Positions 8,787 to 17,732 of a stretch of 64,000 nt of DNA are shown here, piece after piece. The number at the start of each line of letters is the position of its first letter. The stretch's first letter is position 1. A model generated the notes under the pieces. That model had not been told where the DNA came from, did not search any database, and saw only the letters and a program-made list of their open reading frames with translations. Position numbers and translations under genes: made by a program. Origin of the DNA: JAQUOA01 sp037443785 (GTDB lineage Bacteria; Bacteroidota; Ignavibacteria; UBA10030; UBA8401); contig JBBINR010000017.1 in NCBI GenBank assembly GCA_037443785.1, positions 1 through 64,000 on the forward strand, read 5' to 3'.

Positions 8787-10835
8787 TCACTTAAGCACCA
8801 TCATTCGTTTCACCGAGATAAATTTTTCAGTTTCTAATCGATAGAAATACACACCGCTTGGTATTTTGACAGCATCAAACGTTATTGAATATCGTCCGAT
8901 ACTAAGTTTCGCATTCACCAAATTTGCAATTTCCCTTCCCATCACATCATACACTTTTAAACTCACTAATCCTGAAACAGGAATTGAGAATTCAATGCTG
9001 GTCGTCGGATTAAACGGATTAGGATAATTTTGCCGTAACGAATATGAAATGGGAGTTATAATGTCTTCATTAACAGAAGCTGGATTCATTTGAGTTTTGA
9101 ATGTCAACACATATGGATCACCCGGAATGCTGTCTTTGTTTGCATCAATTGCCAGGCCGTAAATCGATTTTGTTCCCGAGCCTACAGTGACAGTATAATT
9201 TGTATTATACGGCAACCCTCCTGTCGGCGTGATAAGCAACGTTGTATTATTCTGGGTCCAAGAAAATATCTTTTCAACATTAGGAACAATAGAAAGCGAG
9301 GCACGTACACTCGCTGTATCCATTGAGAGAGAAAATTTCAATCCAATTTGTTTTGTGACGACAAATGCCGTATCGTTTTGTTTCGGCTGCGTTAATATAA
9401 CAGACGGCGGCAATTGTTCCGTTTGGAATGTGAATCCAAAATTTGCCGTTGTTACATTTGAAGTTACCATTTTATTATCCACGAAAACTGTCGGCTGTCG
9501 TGTTTCGCCAAATCCAGTTAACGTCACCGTATAATCGGCCAGATATAACAATGGAAAATTTGGAGTGAATGTCAAAACGGTTCTCCCGGGATTAAACGTT
9601 ACTGTGCCTGCCGTATTCGGAAAAATCGAAAATGCAGCTTTCACATTCGTCGTATCAACTGGCGCTAAAAAGTTGATAACGATACTTTGACTTCGTGAAA
9701 CATTGATCGCATTATTTACGGGAATAGACGAATCAACTGTTTTCACCAAAGCGAGCAATGTAACATATGCGGTATCCTGAGCATAACCTGGAGTTTCAAA
9801 CAACACTTGATAATTTCCCGGAGCGAGTGAATCAAAAAGAAAATATCCATTGTTGTAAGCATCTCCCTTGTAAACTTTATTTACTGGAAGAAGCCTGACA
9901 ACAATATTGTTGATGGGAGTGGTTCCGTCTTTTTGCGTCCCACAAATAATTCCAAGCGTATCAAACGGGGCGTGGAAGTATTCTAAAAATGCATTATAGA
10001 TTCCGTACGCCTCTCCTTTTCGATATGAGTTATTGAGAAGCCGCCGTGTTTCCGGAAAATAATCATGGAACGAACCTTCCGAAAGCTCTCCGGGCATGTT
10101 CAGTCCACTTAAAACTCCCAACCTCATTGCTCCGCCATAAAACGTATAGTCTTTATATACACCAGGATAACCAGGAATATTCCCACCAGAAGAATTGGTG
10201 CGATCCTTAGCTCTTATATTATTATAAATATATGATGACATTTCAACAGCTTGAGGAGACACAGATTGCCGTGTGGCAATATCTTCCCTTAATAAAACTA
10301 ATGTATAATTTGTAGATGTATTGTTGCCGCCCGTCGCATTACTATGTATAGAATGAAACCAATTAACGTTATGGCCATTTGCAAATGTGACCCGAGCACT
10401 TAAACTTGGCTCGTCCGCATCATTCGGATAATCATTCGTTTGTCTCGTAAGATATACCGTTGCCCCCCTTGCTTGCAACATTGGGCGAAGCAATAATGCT
10501 TTTTGAAAATTACTTTCCGATTCCCAAAAATCTGAGCCTGTTTCGGGAACAACATTTCTATCGTTTGCAGCGTTATGTCCTCCATGTCCCGGATCGATAC
10601 AAATTTTTATTCCGGTTAAATCGGTTGATGATTGTGCAAAGACAAACGAAGATAAACACAGCGTAAAAAGAATCGCAAGAGATATCTGAAAAATAGATTG
10701 TCTATTGTCATTCTGAGCGAAGCGAAGAATCTTGTTTTTATTTTTGAGTTGAAAAACGAGACTCTTCGTCGCTCCACTCCTCAGAATGACACAGATTATA
10801 GATTTTTCAGATATTTTTGTTCTTAATTTTTTCAT
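8787..10835 (-). CDS. N-acetylmuramoyl-L-alanine amidase with type IX secretion sorting domain
   Basis: Secreted zinc amidase (Amidase_3 fold) that cleaves the MurNAc-L-Ala bond of peptidoglycan. Zinc ligands are visible as H84 in DPGHGG, E105 in FWESESN and H164 in HSIHSNA; a catalytic Glu is likely in GELSEGSFHD. Next come a carboxypeptidase-regulatory-like repeat (about 290-350), two Ig-like domains of the Big_5 type (about 370-590) and a C-terminal T9SS signal from QNYPNPFNPTTS to ISVKRMMVLK. The signal peptide is odd: the hydrophobic core (ISLAILFTLCLSSFVFAQ) starts only near residue 51. It is preceded by about 45 residues largely encoded by a palindromic repeat inserted in frame (10682-10814). 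No Met lies between the repeat and the core. Confidence 0.9.
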   Translation of the reverse strand: MKKLRTKISEKSIICVILRSGATKSLVFQLKNKNKILRFAQNDNRQSIFQISLAILFTLCLSSFVFAQSSTDLTGIKICIDPGHGGHNAANDRNVVPETGSDFWESESNFQKALLLRPMLQARGATVYLTRQTNDYPNDADEPSLSARVTFANGHNVNWFHSIHSNATGGNNTSTNYTLVLLREDIATRQSVSPQAVEMSSYIYNNIRAKDRTNSSGGNIPGYPGVYKDYTFYGGAMRLGVLSGLNMPGELSEGSFHDYFPETRRLLNNSYRKGEAYGIYNAFLEYFHAPFDTLGIICGTQKDGTTPINNIVVRLLPVNKVYKGDAYNNGYFLFDSLAPGNYQVLFETPGYAQDTAYVTLLALVKTVDSSIPVNNAINVSRSQSIVINFLAPVDTTNVKAAFSIFPNTAGTVTFNPGRTVLTFTPNFPLLYLADYTVTLTGFGETRQPTVFVDNKMVTSNVTTANFGFTFQTEQLPPSVILTQPKQNDTAFVVTKQIGLKFSLSMDTASVRASLSIVPNVEKIFSWTQNNTTLLITPTGGLPYNTNYTVTVGSGTKSIYGLAIDANKDSIPGDPYVLTFKTQMNPASVNEDIITPISYSLRQNYPNPFNPTTSIEFSIPVSGLVSLKVYDVMGREIANLVNAKLSIGRYSITFDAVKIPSGVYFYRLETEKFISVKRMMVLK
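10682..10814. repeat. Long imperfect palindrome inserted in the amidase signal-peptide region
   Basis: Outer arms ATATCTGAAAAAT (10682-10694) and ATTTTTCAGATAT (10802-10814) are exact reverse complements. Inner arms TGTCATTCTGAG (10706-10717) and CTCAGAATGACA (10780-10791) are also exact, and GCGAAGAATCT/AGACTCTTCGTCGC continues the pairing imperfectly to a loop near 10735-10755. The element lies wholly inside the open reading frame and contributes peptides such as ILRFAQND on the coding strand. It resembles dispersed palindromic elements seen in intergenic DNA of many bacteria. Only this copy is seen in the window. Confidence 0.85.
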
Positions 10836-10836
10836 G

Positions 10837-11754
10837 TTATTTTGCTACCTCATACGACAAAAGATATAATTCACCGGAAGGCGTGCTAAAAACAATTTTT
10901 TTATCATTCAACGAACATGACGGGAACATTGCAACAATATTTGAATTTTCGGTCAGATTTATTTTTTGTTTTCCATCTTTCGAGACCGCAATAATATCCG
11001 ACGCATAAATTACATTGCCGTCATCTCTGTCATCCATGCCAATAATCCATTCTCCATCCGGCGTCCAATTTGGCGCATCACATCGTCCTAATCTGACAAT
11101 ATTTTTCCCCTCAAGATCGCAGACAAACGCGCCGTGATCCATTTCTACCGCTGCTAAATGCATTCCATCAGGCGAAAGCGTCGGCCAGATGTATTGACCA
11201 TTTACAAACGGATCAACGATCGTCGCTATCCCGTTCCGAGCTACGAAGATCTTCGCGTTATCAATTCCAAGGACAAAATTTTGAGATCCTGATTTTGAAA
11301 AAGATCTCACATCTCTCTTTGATACTTGCGATGATAAAACTTGATTACCGACAAATTTCGGGACAGCGATATCACTCCCTTTTTCTACTATATTCTCTTT
11401 TAAAGTTTCCACTGAACGAATAACAGATTCTTGCTTACGGTCACGAATATTTTCACTCTTTAACTCCCTGCGGTACGCAATTTGTTTTCCATCAGAAGAA
11501 AGAGAAAATTCAAAACCAGACAGCACATCGCGAGTAATTTCCTTTATCAACTTTGTTGAAAGATCGAATTGCCAGATTCCATTGTAGTTCGAATTGGTGA
11601 AATAGATTTCTTTTTCCGAAGGAGAAAAGATAGCGTTGCTCCATTGTTCAGTGGTTGGTAATATTATTTTCTCTACAGAGGTCACTTTCACTTGTGCGCG
11701 CAACACAAAAGAAAAACAAATCACTATCAGGATCGGTTTAAAATATTTCACCAT
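10837..11754 (-). CDS. Secreted WD40-like (PD40/TolB-type) beta-propeller protein
   Basis: A 305-residue protein with a signal peptide (YFKPILIVICFSFVLRAQ). PD40-type blades carry motifs such as AIFSPSEKEIYFTNS, FSLSSDGKQIAYRR, PTLSPDGMHLAAVEMD and PNWTPDGEWIIGMDD. PD40 propellers are known from TolB and from periplasmic scaffolds; no enzymatic motif is visible here. The function is therefore unassigned, probably protein or ligand binding in the periplasm or at the cell surface. The stop lies 1 bp before the amidase start, so the two are likely co-transcribed and may act together on the envelope (inference). Confidence 0.75.
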   Translation of the reverse strand: MVKYFKPILIVICFSFVLRAQVKVTSVEKIILPTTEQWSNAIFSPSEKEIYFTNSNYNGIWQFDLSTKLIKEITRDVLSGFEFSLSSDGKQIAYRRELKSENIRDRKQESVIRSVETLKENIVEKGSDIAVPKFVGNQVLSSQVSKRDVRSFSKSGSQNFVLGIDNAKIFVARNGIATIVDPFVNGQYIWPTLSPDGMHLAAVEMDHGAFVCDLEGKNIVRLGRCDAPNWTPDGEWIIGMDDRDDGNVIYASDIIAVSKDGKQKINLTENSNIVAMFPSCSLNDKKIVFSTPSGELYLLSYEVAK

Positions 11755-11789
11755 CGCATATTCTCCATGATGTCTAGTTGTAAAAAGGA

Positions 11790-12479
11790 TTACGTCTCCT
11801 TGCCGGCAACAACGATAACAAATTCACCCTTAACTGAGGTTGTAGAAAAGTGTTGATACAGCGAGTTCAGCGTCCCGCGTCGAATCTCTTCAAATTTTTT
11901 TGTCATCTCACGTCCAATCACTGCATTCCGATCGCCTAAATACGTTTTCAATTCTTCCAACGTTTTCAAAATACGATGGGGAGATTCATAAAGTACAATC
12001 GTTCTTTCTTCAGTGATAAGGGATTCAAGTTTTGTCTTTCTTCCTTTTTTGTGCGGAAGAAAACCAACAAAAACAAATTCATTCGTGGGTAAACCGCTGG
12101 CAACCAACACGGGAACAAATGCCGTCGCTCCCGGCAAAGGAATAATCGGGATATAATTTTCAATTGCAGCAGTAATTATTGAATAGGCAGGATCGGAGAT
12201 TCCCGGCGTGCCTGCATCCGAAACAATAGCGATCGATTCGCCATTTTTTAATTTCTCGATAATCTGAGGCACACGGAACTGTTCATTGTGCGTGAAAAAA
12301 CTGAGCAGCGGTTTTTGTATTTGGAAATGATCAAGCAGGAATTTTGTTGTCCGTGTATCTTCTGCAGCAATAACATCAACACCGCGAAGAACTGTCAATG
12401 CTCGGAGCGTAATATCTTCTAAATTCCCTATAGGAGTCGGGACTACATAGAGAGTGCCATTTTTTATTTCTTCCGCCAC
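11790..12479 (-). CDS. rsmI: 16S rRNA (cytidine-1402-2'-O)-methyltransferase
   Basis: Adds the 2'-O-methyl group to C1402 of 16S rRNA using S-adenosylmethionine. The TP-methylase signature is clear: GTLYVVPTPIGNLEDITLRAL at the N-terminus, AAEDTRTTKFLLDHF near 40, SDAGTPGISDPAY near 87 and LPGATAFVPVLVASGLP near 113. At 229 residues it covers the catalytic domain but is shorter than the E. coli protein (about 286), lacking the small C-terminal extension, as in many Bacteroidota. The ATG at 12479 is the natural start. It sits in a same-strand run with nadE. Confidence 0.94.
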   Translation of the reverse strand: MAEEIKNGTLYVVPTPIGNLEDITLRALTVLRGVDVIAAEDTRTTKFLLDHFQIQKPLLSFFTHNEQFRVPQIIEKLKNGESIAIVSDAGTPGISDPAYSIITAAIENYIPIIPLPGATAFVPVLVASGLPTNEFVFVGFLPHKKGRKTKLESLITEERTIVLYESPHRILKTLEELKTYLGDRNAVIGREMTKKFEEIRRGTLNSLYQHFSTTSVKGEFVIVVAGKET

Positions 12480-12506
12480 AATAGTACTTTACCCTGTTCT
12501 TTATTT

Positions 12507-13349
12507 TTAAATTCCCCAATCCCGCACATATCTGAAATCGATATTGACCGTTCGATGTGATATTTTTGCAATAATTGGCGGACGTCTCTTAAATTGATTG
12601 ATTTGAATTTTTTTTCTTACAGTGGAGATAAAGGACATCTCAAAGCCAAGGTCTCGAAGTTCCGCATCATTTCGCCGTTCATCAATCATAAAATACAGGA
12701 GCTTGTCAACATCACGGTAATTAAATCCAAGTTCTCCTTCATCGGTTTGACCTGCCCACAAATCAGCGGTCGGTTTTTTCTCAATAATTTTTTTCGGAAC
12801 GCCAAGGGTTTCCGCGAGATCCCAAATATGTGTTTTATACAAATCTCCCAGAGGATTGACTGCACACGCCATATCACCGAACAATGTTCCATAGCCAAGC
12901 AGCGATTCCGTCTTGTTTGACGTTCCAATAACCAAGGCGTGCTCTTTTTGTGAAAAATCATAAAGAATAATCATTCGCTCACGCGCCATGATATTTCCTT
13001 TTCGTAAATTATCCGTGATCAGCTGCGATTCAAACAACGGATCGACCATCGGTGTAATGTCCACCAATTCCGAACGAATATCCAATGATGCAATAACAGA
13101 TTCCGCATCACTTTTACTTTCAGGGCTGCTTATTTTGTACGGCATCATGACCGCAAGAACATTTTTCTTTCCCAGCGCTCCAACCGCTAGGTACGTAGAT
13201 ACGGCAGAATCAATTCCGCCTGAAAGTCCAATAATGCATTTTGAAAAACCTGCATTATGAACTTGGTCTTTAATGAATTGAACAAGCATTCTCCGAACGG
13301 TCGGCATGTTCAATTGCAGTGGATGTTGTGATTGCGTCGTCGCTTCCAT
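12507..13349 (-). CDS. nadE: NAD+ synthetase, ammonia-dependent
   Basis: Last step of NAD synthesis: amidates nicotinic acid adenine dinucleotide with ATP and ammonia. The PP-loop IGLSGGIDSAVS lies near residue 42, with GTSNKTESLLGYGTLFGDMACAVNPLGDLYKT near 143 forming the conserved NaAD-binding core. The protein has 280 residues and no glutaminase domain, so it is the free-ammonia form. It ends 12 bp upstream of the next same-strand block and follows the lysine aminotransferase by 12 bp, which suggests co-transcription. Confidence 0.95.
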   Translation of the reverse strand: MEATTQSQHPLQLNMPTVRRMLVQFIKDQVHNAGFSKCIIGLSGGIDSAVSTYLAVGALGKKNVLAVMMPYKISSPESKSDAESVIASLDIRSELVDITPMVDPLFESQLITDNLRKGNIMARERMIILYDFSQKEHALVIGTSNKTESLLGYGTLFGDMACAVNPLGDLYKTHIWDLAETLGVPKKIIEKKPTADLWAGQTDEGELGFNYRDVDKLLYFMIDERRNDAELRDLGFEMSFISTVRKKIQINQFKRRPPIIAKISHRTVNIDFRYVRDWGI

Positions 13350-13361
13350 AGGATCTGAGAT

Positions 13362-14756
13362 TTATTCCCCCTTGTATATTTTCTTTACTGCTTCCCGAAT
13401 AATAGTTAAACCTTCCGTCAATTCCTCTTGAGAAATTGTCAATGGAGTTCGGAATCTGATCGATCGATCACCGCACCCTATTAGAATCAATCCTTCTTCA
13501 TACGCTTTTTGAATCAACTGTTTTCTGTTTTGTGCCGTATCAACATCCATAGCACACATCAGTCCTCGTCCACGCGGATTGGAAAGCACCGTTGGAAATT
13601 CGAGAGCCAAATCAGTAATGCTCTTCAAAAGGAACTCTCCTTGCACTCGAGAATTTTCTATCAAATGATCTTCGTGGATAATCTCGAAAATTCTTTTTGC
13701 ACGAACCATATCGATCAAATTTCCTCCGAATGTCGAATTGATACGGCTTCCCTTCTTAAAAACATTTTCCAGAACTTCATCAAGGCGTTTGCCAGCCATA
13801 AATCCGCAGATGTGGGTTTTCTTTCCAAAAGACATCACGTCCGGTTTTACGAAGTGTTCGTGCGCCCACATTTTTCCGGTCAAACCAACTCCGGTCTGCA
13901 CTTCGTCAAAAATCAACAATATGTCGTTCTCGTCACAAATCGTTCGAAGTTCCTGCAGAAATTCTTTCCTGAAATGATTATCGCCACCCTCTGCCTGAAT
14001 TGGTTCAATAATTAATCCGGCAATATCATCAGGATTATTGATGATGGCGTCTTTAATCTGTTGAAGGGCAAGTTTCTCTTCACCAATAACTTTTTCCAAA
14101 TTTTCCGCATTAAGCGGAAATTTTATAACAGGATTATGAATTCGCGGCCATTGAAATTTTGGAAAATAATTTGTCTTCGTCGGATCAGTATTCGTCAATG
14201 AAAGCGTGTAGCCGCTGCGACCATGAAACGAATGCCGGAAATGAATGATCTGCCTGCCTCGTTCTTCAGTATATCCCTTTGCAAAATTTTTTCTCACCTT
14301 CCAATCAAACGCGGCTTTGATTGCATTCTCCACGGCAAGCGCACCGCCATCAATGAAGAAGACATATGGCAGATACTCAGGTTGCGCCAGCTGCCCGAAT
14401 GTTTCAACGAACTCTGCCATCTCGACAGAATAAACATCTGAATTGGAAGGTTTATTCAATGCGACATACGATAATTTTTCTAAAAATTCCGGCGTAGCAA
14501 GTTTTGGATGGTTCATGCCAAGAGCAGATGAGCCAAAGAATGAAAAAAAGTCTAAAAATCTTTTCCCATACCGAGAATCATAAATATATGACCCTTGACT
14601 TTTTTTAAGATCGATAACCATATCAAAACCATCGGCAAGCATGTGCTTTGCCAGCACTTGATGAACTTCAGATGGTTTTATGAAAACTGGTGAAAAAGGT
14701 TTTTTGCCGTTTGTAGTGGCAGCGGTAGTTTTTGTTTCTGCTGCTGAAAAATTCAT
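13362..14756 (-). CDS. lat: L-lysine 6-transaminase
   Basis: PLP-dependent class III aminotransferase moving the epsilon-amino group of lysine to 2-oxoglutarate, giving 2-aminoadipate 6-semialdehyde. Family marks are FFSFFGSSALGMNHP near residue 70, FIDGGALAVENAIKAAFDWK near 133, HFRHSFHGRSGYTLS near 172, DEVQTGVGLTGKMWAHEH near 285 and the PLP lysine region SFGKKTHICGFMAG near 315. These are typical of Lat/LysDH-type enzymes rather than of general ornithine aminotransferases. The aldehyde dehydrogenase that could oxidise its product lies 168 bp upstream on the same strand. The 464-residue length is normal. Confidence 0.9.
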   Translation of the reverse strand: MNFSAAETKTTAATTNGKKPFSPVFIKPSEVHQVLAKHMLADGFDMVIDLKKSQGSYIYDSRYGKRFLDFFSFFGSSALGMNHPKLATPEFLEKLSYVALNKPSNSDVYSVEMAEFVETFGQLAQPEYLPYVFFIDGGALAVENAIKAAFDWKVRKNFAKGYTEERGRQIIHFRHSFHGRSGYTLSLTNTDPTKTNYFPKFQWPRIHNPVIKFPLNAENLEKVIGEEKLALQQIKDAIINNPDDIAGLIIEPIQAEGGDNHFRKEFLQELRTICDENDILLIFDEVQTGVGLTGKMWAHEHFVKPDVMSFGKKTHICGFMAGKRLDEVLENVFKKGSRINSTFGGNLIDMVRAKRIFEIIHEDHLIENSRVQGEFLLKSITDLALEFPTVLSNPRGRGLMCAMDVDTAQNRKQLIQKAYEEGLILIGCGDRSIRFRTPLTISQEELTEGLTIIREAVKKIYKGE

Positions 14757-14924
14757 GATGTTCTCCGTATCTTTTTAGATTCAAAAACACTGTGAAAGAA
14801 AAAAGAATTCGGAGAATCAGTAGAACTCCTGATGTTCGTAGAGGGATGTAATGTAGGGACGACCGTGCATGTTAGAGGCATACGACCTGACAAATCGTAA
14901 CAATCTGACAGGCGCTATTATTTT

Positions 14925-16412
14925 TTAATAGTTATCAATTTGAGCGCGTTGTAAACTTCCGCTATAATCCACGTAAACAGCTTTCCATTCGGTATAAAAA
15001 TCGTACACTGTCCATCCGCCTTCGCGGTGACCATTGCCGGTTTGTTTTACTCCGCCAAATGGCAGATGTGCTTCAGCACCGATGGTCGGTGCATTAATAT
15101 AGGTAATTCCAGACTGAATGTCACGTATGGCTTGAAACGCCTTATTGACATTTGTCGTATAGATGGAAGATGAAAGGCCGTACATTGTGTTATTAAGTAT
15201 CTTTATACTTTCAGTTACATCTTTTGTACGAATGACTGATAGGACGGGACCAAAAATTTCTTCTTTTGCAATTCTCATTTCCGGAGTCACTTCTGTAAAT
15301 ATTGTCGGTTGATGGAACCAGCCTTTTGCGAGTGCACCTTCAGCAGAAATTTTTCCGCCGGTAACAAGTTTTGCTCCTTCTTTCAAACCAATTTCAACAT
15401 ATTCCTGGACAGTTTTTCGTTGCCCTTCATTCACACATGGTCCGACTTGTGAATCGGCAAGAAGTCCATCGCCGAGTTTTAATTTATTTGTTCGATCGAC
15501 AAGCATTGCCATGAATTTGTCATACACTTTTTCGTGCAAGATCAATCTGCTTGTTGCAGTGCATCGTTGACCGGTTGTTCCGAAAGCACCCCACAAGACA
15601 CCGTCAAGGGCAAGATCAAGATCGGCATCATCCATAACAATTTGCGCGTTCTTGCCGCCGAGTTCAAGCGAAACTCTTTTTAAAGTATCGGACGCCATTT
15701 TGGAAATATTTTTTCCGATTAACGTTGAACCGGTAAACGAAATAAGATCAACGTCGGGATGGGAAACAATTGCATTCCCGACTTCTCCTCCGCCGCCATG
15801 GACAATATTAACGACACCGGCAGGCAAACCTGCGTCCATCATAATCTCAACAAGCATTGTCGCAGTTCTTGGTGTATCAGAGGCCGGTTTGAAGACACAC
15901 GTATTGCCCGAAAGAATCGCAGGAAACATTTTCCATGTCGGAATTGCCATCGGAAAATTCCACGGTGTAATAATTCCGGCGACACCGATTGGAACGCGGA
16001 TTGCCATTGCAAATTTATTTGGAAGTTCGGAAGGAACAGTATTCCCGAACAATCTTCGCCCTTCAGTTGCAGCATAATACGCAGTATCGATTCCTTCTTG
16101 AACATCGCCGCGAGTCTCATCCAGAACTTTTCCCATTTCTCTTGTCATTTCGCGAGCGATGATTTCTTTTTTCGCCACTAAAAGATCGCCGATCTTTCTC
16201 ATGATATCGCCGCGTTTCGGCGCAGGAACTAATCGCCATTTTTCGTACGCAGCGCGTGCGGCTTTTACCGCTTCATCAACATCCTCTTTTCCCGATTTAG
16301 GGAACACTCCAACAAGTTCATCCCAATTTGCAGGATTTCTATTTTCAAACGTTTTTCCGGATTTGGCATCAGCCCATTTTCCATTAATCAGATTTTGAAA
16401 TTTTTGAGCCAT
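14925..16412 (-). CDS. Aldehyde dehydrogenase, probable 2-aminoadipate-semialdehyde dehydrogenase
   Basis: NAD(P)-dependent aldehyde dehydrogenase of 495 residues. Catalytic and cofactor residues are visible: N152 in TPWNFPMA, FTGSTLIGK near 226, general base E250 in LELGGKNA and nucleophile C284 in GQRCTATSR. The EEIFGPVLSV and LPFGGVKQTGNGHREGG motifs follow. Its position next to lysine 6-transaminase suggests it oxidises 2-aminoadipate semialdehyde to 2-aminoadipate (inference from context). The 168 bp between the two genes contains no ORF and only scattered repeat-like remnants, so the genes may be transcribed separately. Confidence 0.85.
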   Translation of the reverse strand: MAQKFQNLINGKWADAKSGKTFENRNPANWDELVGVFPKSGKEDVDEAVKAARAAYEKWRLVPAPKRGDIMRKIGDLLVAKKEIIAREMTREMGKVLDETRGDVQEGIDTAYYAATEGRRLFGNTVPSELPNKFAMAIRVPIGVAGIITPWNFPMAIPTWKMFPAILSGNTCVFKPASDTPRTATMLVEIMMDAGLPAGVVNIVHGGGGEVGNAIVSHPDVDLISFTGSTLIGKNISKMASDTLKRVSLELGGKNAQIVMDDADLDLALDGVLWGAFGTTGQRCTATSRLILHEKVYDKFMAMLVDRTNKLKLGDGLLADSQVGPCVNEGQRKTVQEYVEIGLKEGAKLVTGGKISAEGALAKGWFHQPTIFTEVTPEMRIAKEEIFGPVLSVIRTKDVTESIKILNNTMYGLSSSIYTTNVNKAFQAIRDIQSGITYINAPTIGAEAHLPFGGVKQTGNGHREGGWTVYDFYTEWKAVYVDYSGSLQRAQIDNY

Positions 16413-16436
16413 GATAATATTTCCTTTATTGGTCTA

Positions 16437-17732
16437 TCAATCTAACCCAACTCTTTTAAAAATGTAATCTACATTTGTTAAGCTTTTTTTGGGATCAAAT
16501 GCTTCATCAAGATCTGCATCGGTCAGCACTGATGTAATTTCCGAATCGGTTTTTAACAATTCCTTAAAATTCTTTTTTGACTGCCAAACATCCATCGCAT
16601 GTTTTTGAACAATGCGGTATGCATCTTCACGTTTCATTCCTTTTTTCGCTAACGCCAGCAAGACCGGTTGAGAATATAACAAGCCGTGCGTTAGTTCAAG
16701 ATTTCTTTTCATGTTTTCCGGATAGACAAGCAGCTTGTCGATGATGTTTGTGAATTTTGCCAGCATGTGATCCAATAAAATGCATGAATCAGGAACGATA
16801 ATTCGTTCAACGGAAGAATGCGAAATATCCCGCTCATGCCAAAGCGCGACATTTTCTAATGCCGCTTGAGCATTCCCGCGGAGCACTCGGGCAAGTCCGG
16901 AAATTTGTTCGCACGTAATCGGATTTCTCTTATGCGGCATTGCCGATGAACCTTTCTGCCCCTTGGAAAAATATTCTTCAGCTTCAAGAACTTCAGTCCG
17001 CTGTAAATGTCTCACTTCAGTCGCAAATTTGTCGAGTGAGCTTCCTATAACAGCAAGGGTCGATAAAAATTCTGCATGCCGGTCGCGTTGAATAACTTGC
17101 GTGGAAACCAACGCTGGCTTCAATCCAAGTTTTTGACACACATGCTCCTCGACTTTTGGACTAAGGTGGGCAAATGTTCCAACGGCACCTGATATTTGTC
17201 CAACAGAAACTGAATCGATTGCCGATTTAAGTCGAACAACGTTCCGACGAGTTTCATCAAACCACAGAGCAAGTTTGAGTCCAAATGTTGTCGGCTCGGC
17301 ATGAATGCCGTGTGAGCGGCCAATCATGACCGTCGTTTTGAATTCTTTAGCGCGGCGTGCGAGAACAGTTTGCAATTCAAGAATATCTTTCATCAACAAT
17401 TCGCCGGCTTGCTTCATTTGCACAGAGAGTGCTGTATCGACAACATCAGATGACGTCATACCGAGATGAATAAACCGGGAATCGGGGCCCACAAATTCGC
17501 CGACGCTTGTCAGGAATGCAATGACATCGTGCTTTACTTCGGCTTCAATTTCATTAATCCGGTTGACATCAAATTTTGCTTTTTCACGAATTGTTTTTAC
17601 TGACGTTTTCGGAACCACGCCGAGCTCGGCCTGTGCTTCACATGCCAACAATTCAATTTCTAACCAAATAGAAAATCTATTGTCATCCGAAAATATATTT
17701 CCCATCTGTGGTCGTGTGTATCGTGCTATCAT
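16437..17732 (-). CDS. purB: Adenylosuccinate lyase
   Basis: Cleaves SAICAR and adenylosuccinate, releasing fumarate, in purine synthesis. The protein has 431 residues with IHLGMTSSDVVDTALS near residue 85, GRSHGIHAEPTTFGLK near 137 and the fumarase-superfamily signature KGSSAMPHKRNPITCEQ near 263, which carries the catalytic serine loop. It begins exactly at the degP stop (TAATG overlap), so translation is probably coupled to the protease gene. The length is standard for the short bacterial form. Confidence 0.97.
   Translation of the reverse strand: MIARYTRPQMGNIFSDDNRFSIWLEIELLACEAQAELGVVPKTSVKTIREKAKFDVNRINEIEAEVKHDVIAFLTSVGEFVGPDSRFIHLGMTSSDVVDTALSVQMKQAGELLMKDILELQTVLARRAKEFKTTVMIGRSHGIHAEPTTFGLKLALWFDETRRNVVRLKSAIDSVSVGQISGAVGTFAHLSPKVEEHVCQKLGLKPALVSTQVIQRDRHAEFLSTLAVIGSSLDKFATEVRHLQRTEVLEAEEYFSKGQKGSSAMPHKRNPITCEQISGLARVLRGNAQAALENVALWHERDISHSSVERIIVPDSCILLDHMLAKFTNIIDKLLVYPENMKRNLELTHGLLYSQPVLLALAKKGMKREDAYRIVQKHAMDVWQSKKNFKELLKTDSEITSVLTDADLDEAFDPKKSLTNVDYIFKRVGLD

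Noticed and set aside
10682..10814. Frameshift or misassembly in the amidase N-terminus
   Set aside because: The frame is open throughout and the inserted sequence is a coherent palindrome with matching arms, which fits an insertion rather than an assembly fault.
14757..14924. Hidden gene or defined repeat between lat and the aldehyde dehydrogenase
   Set aside because: Only short fragments reminiscent of dispersed repeats (for example CCTGACAAAT and CTGACAGG) are visible, with no open frame or convincing palindrome.
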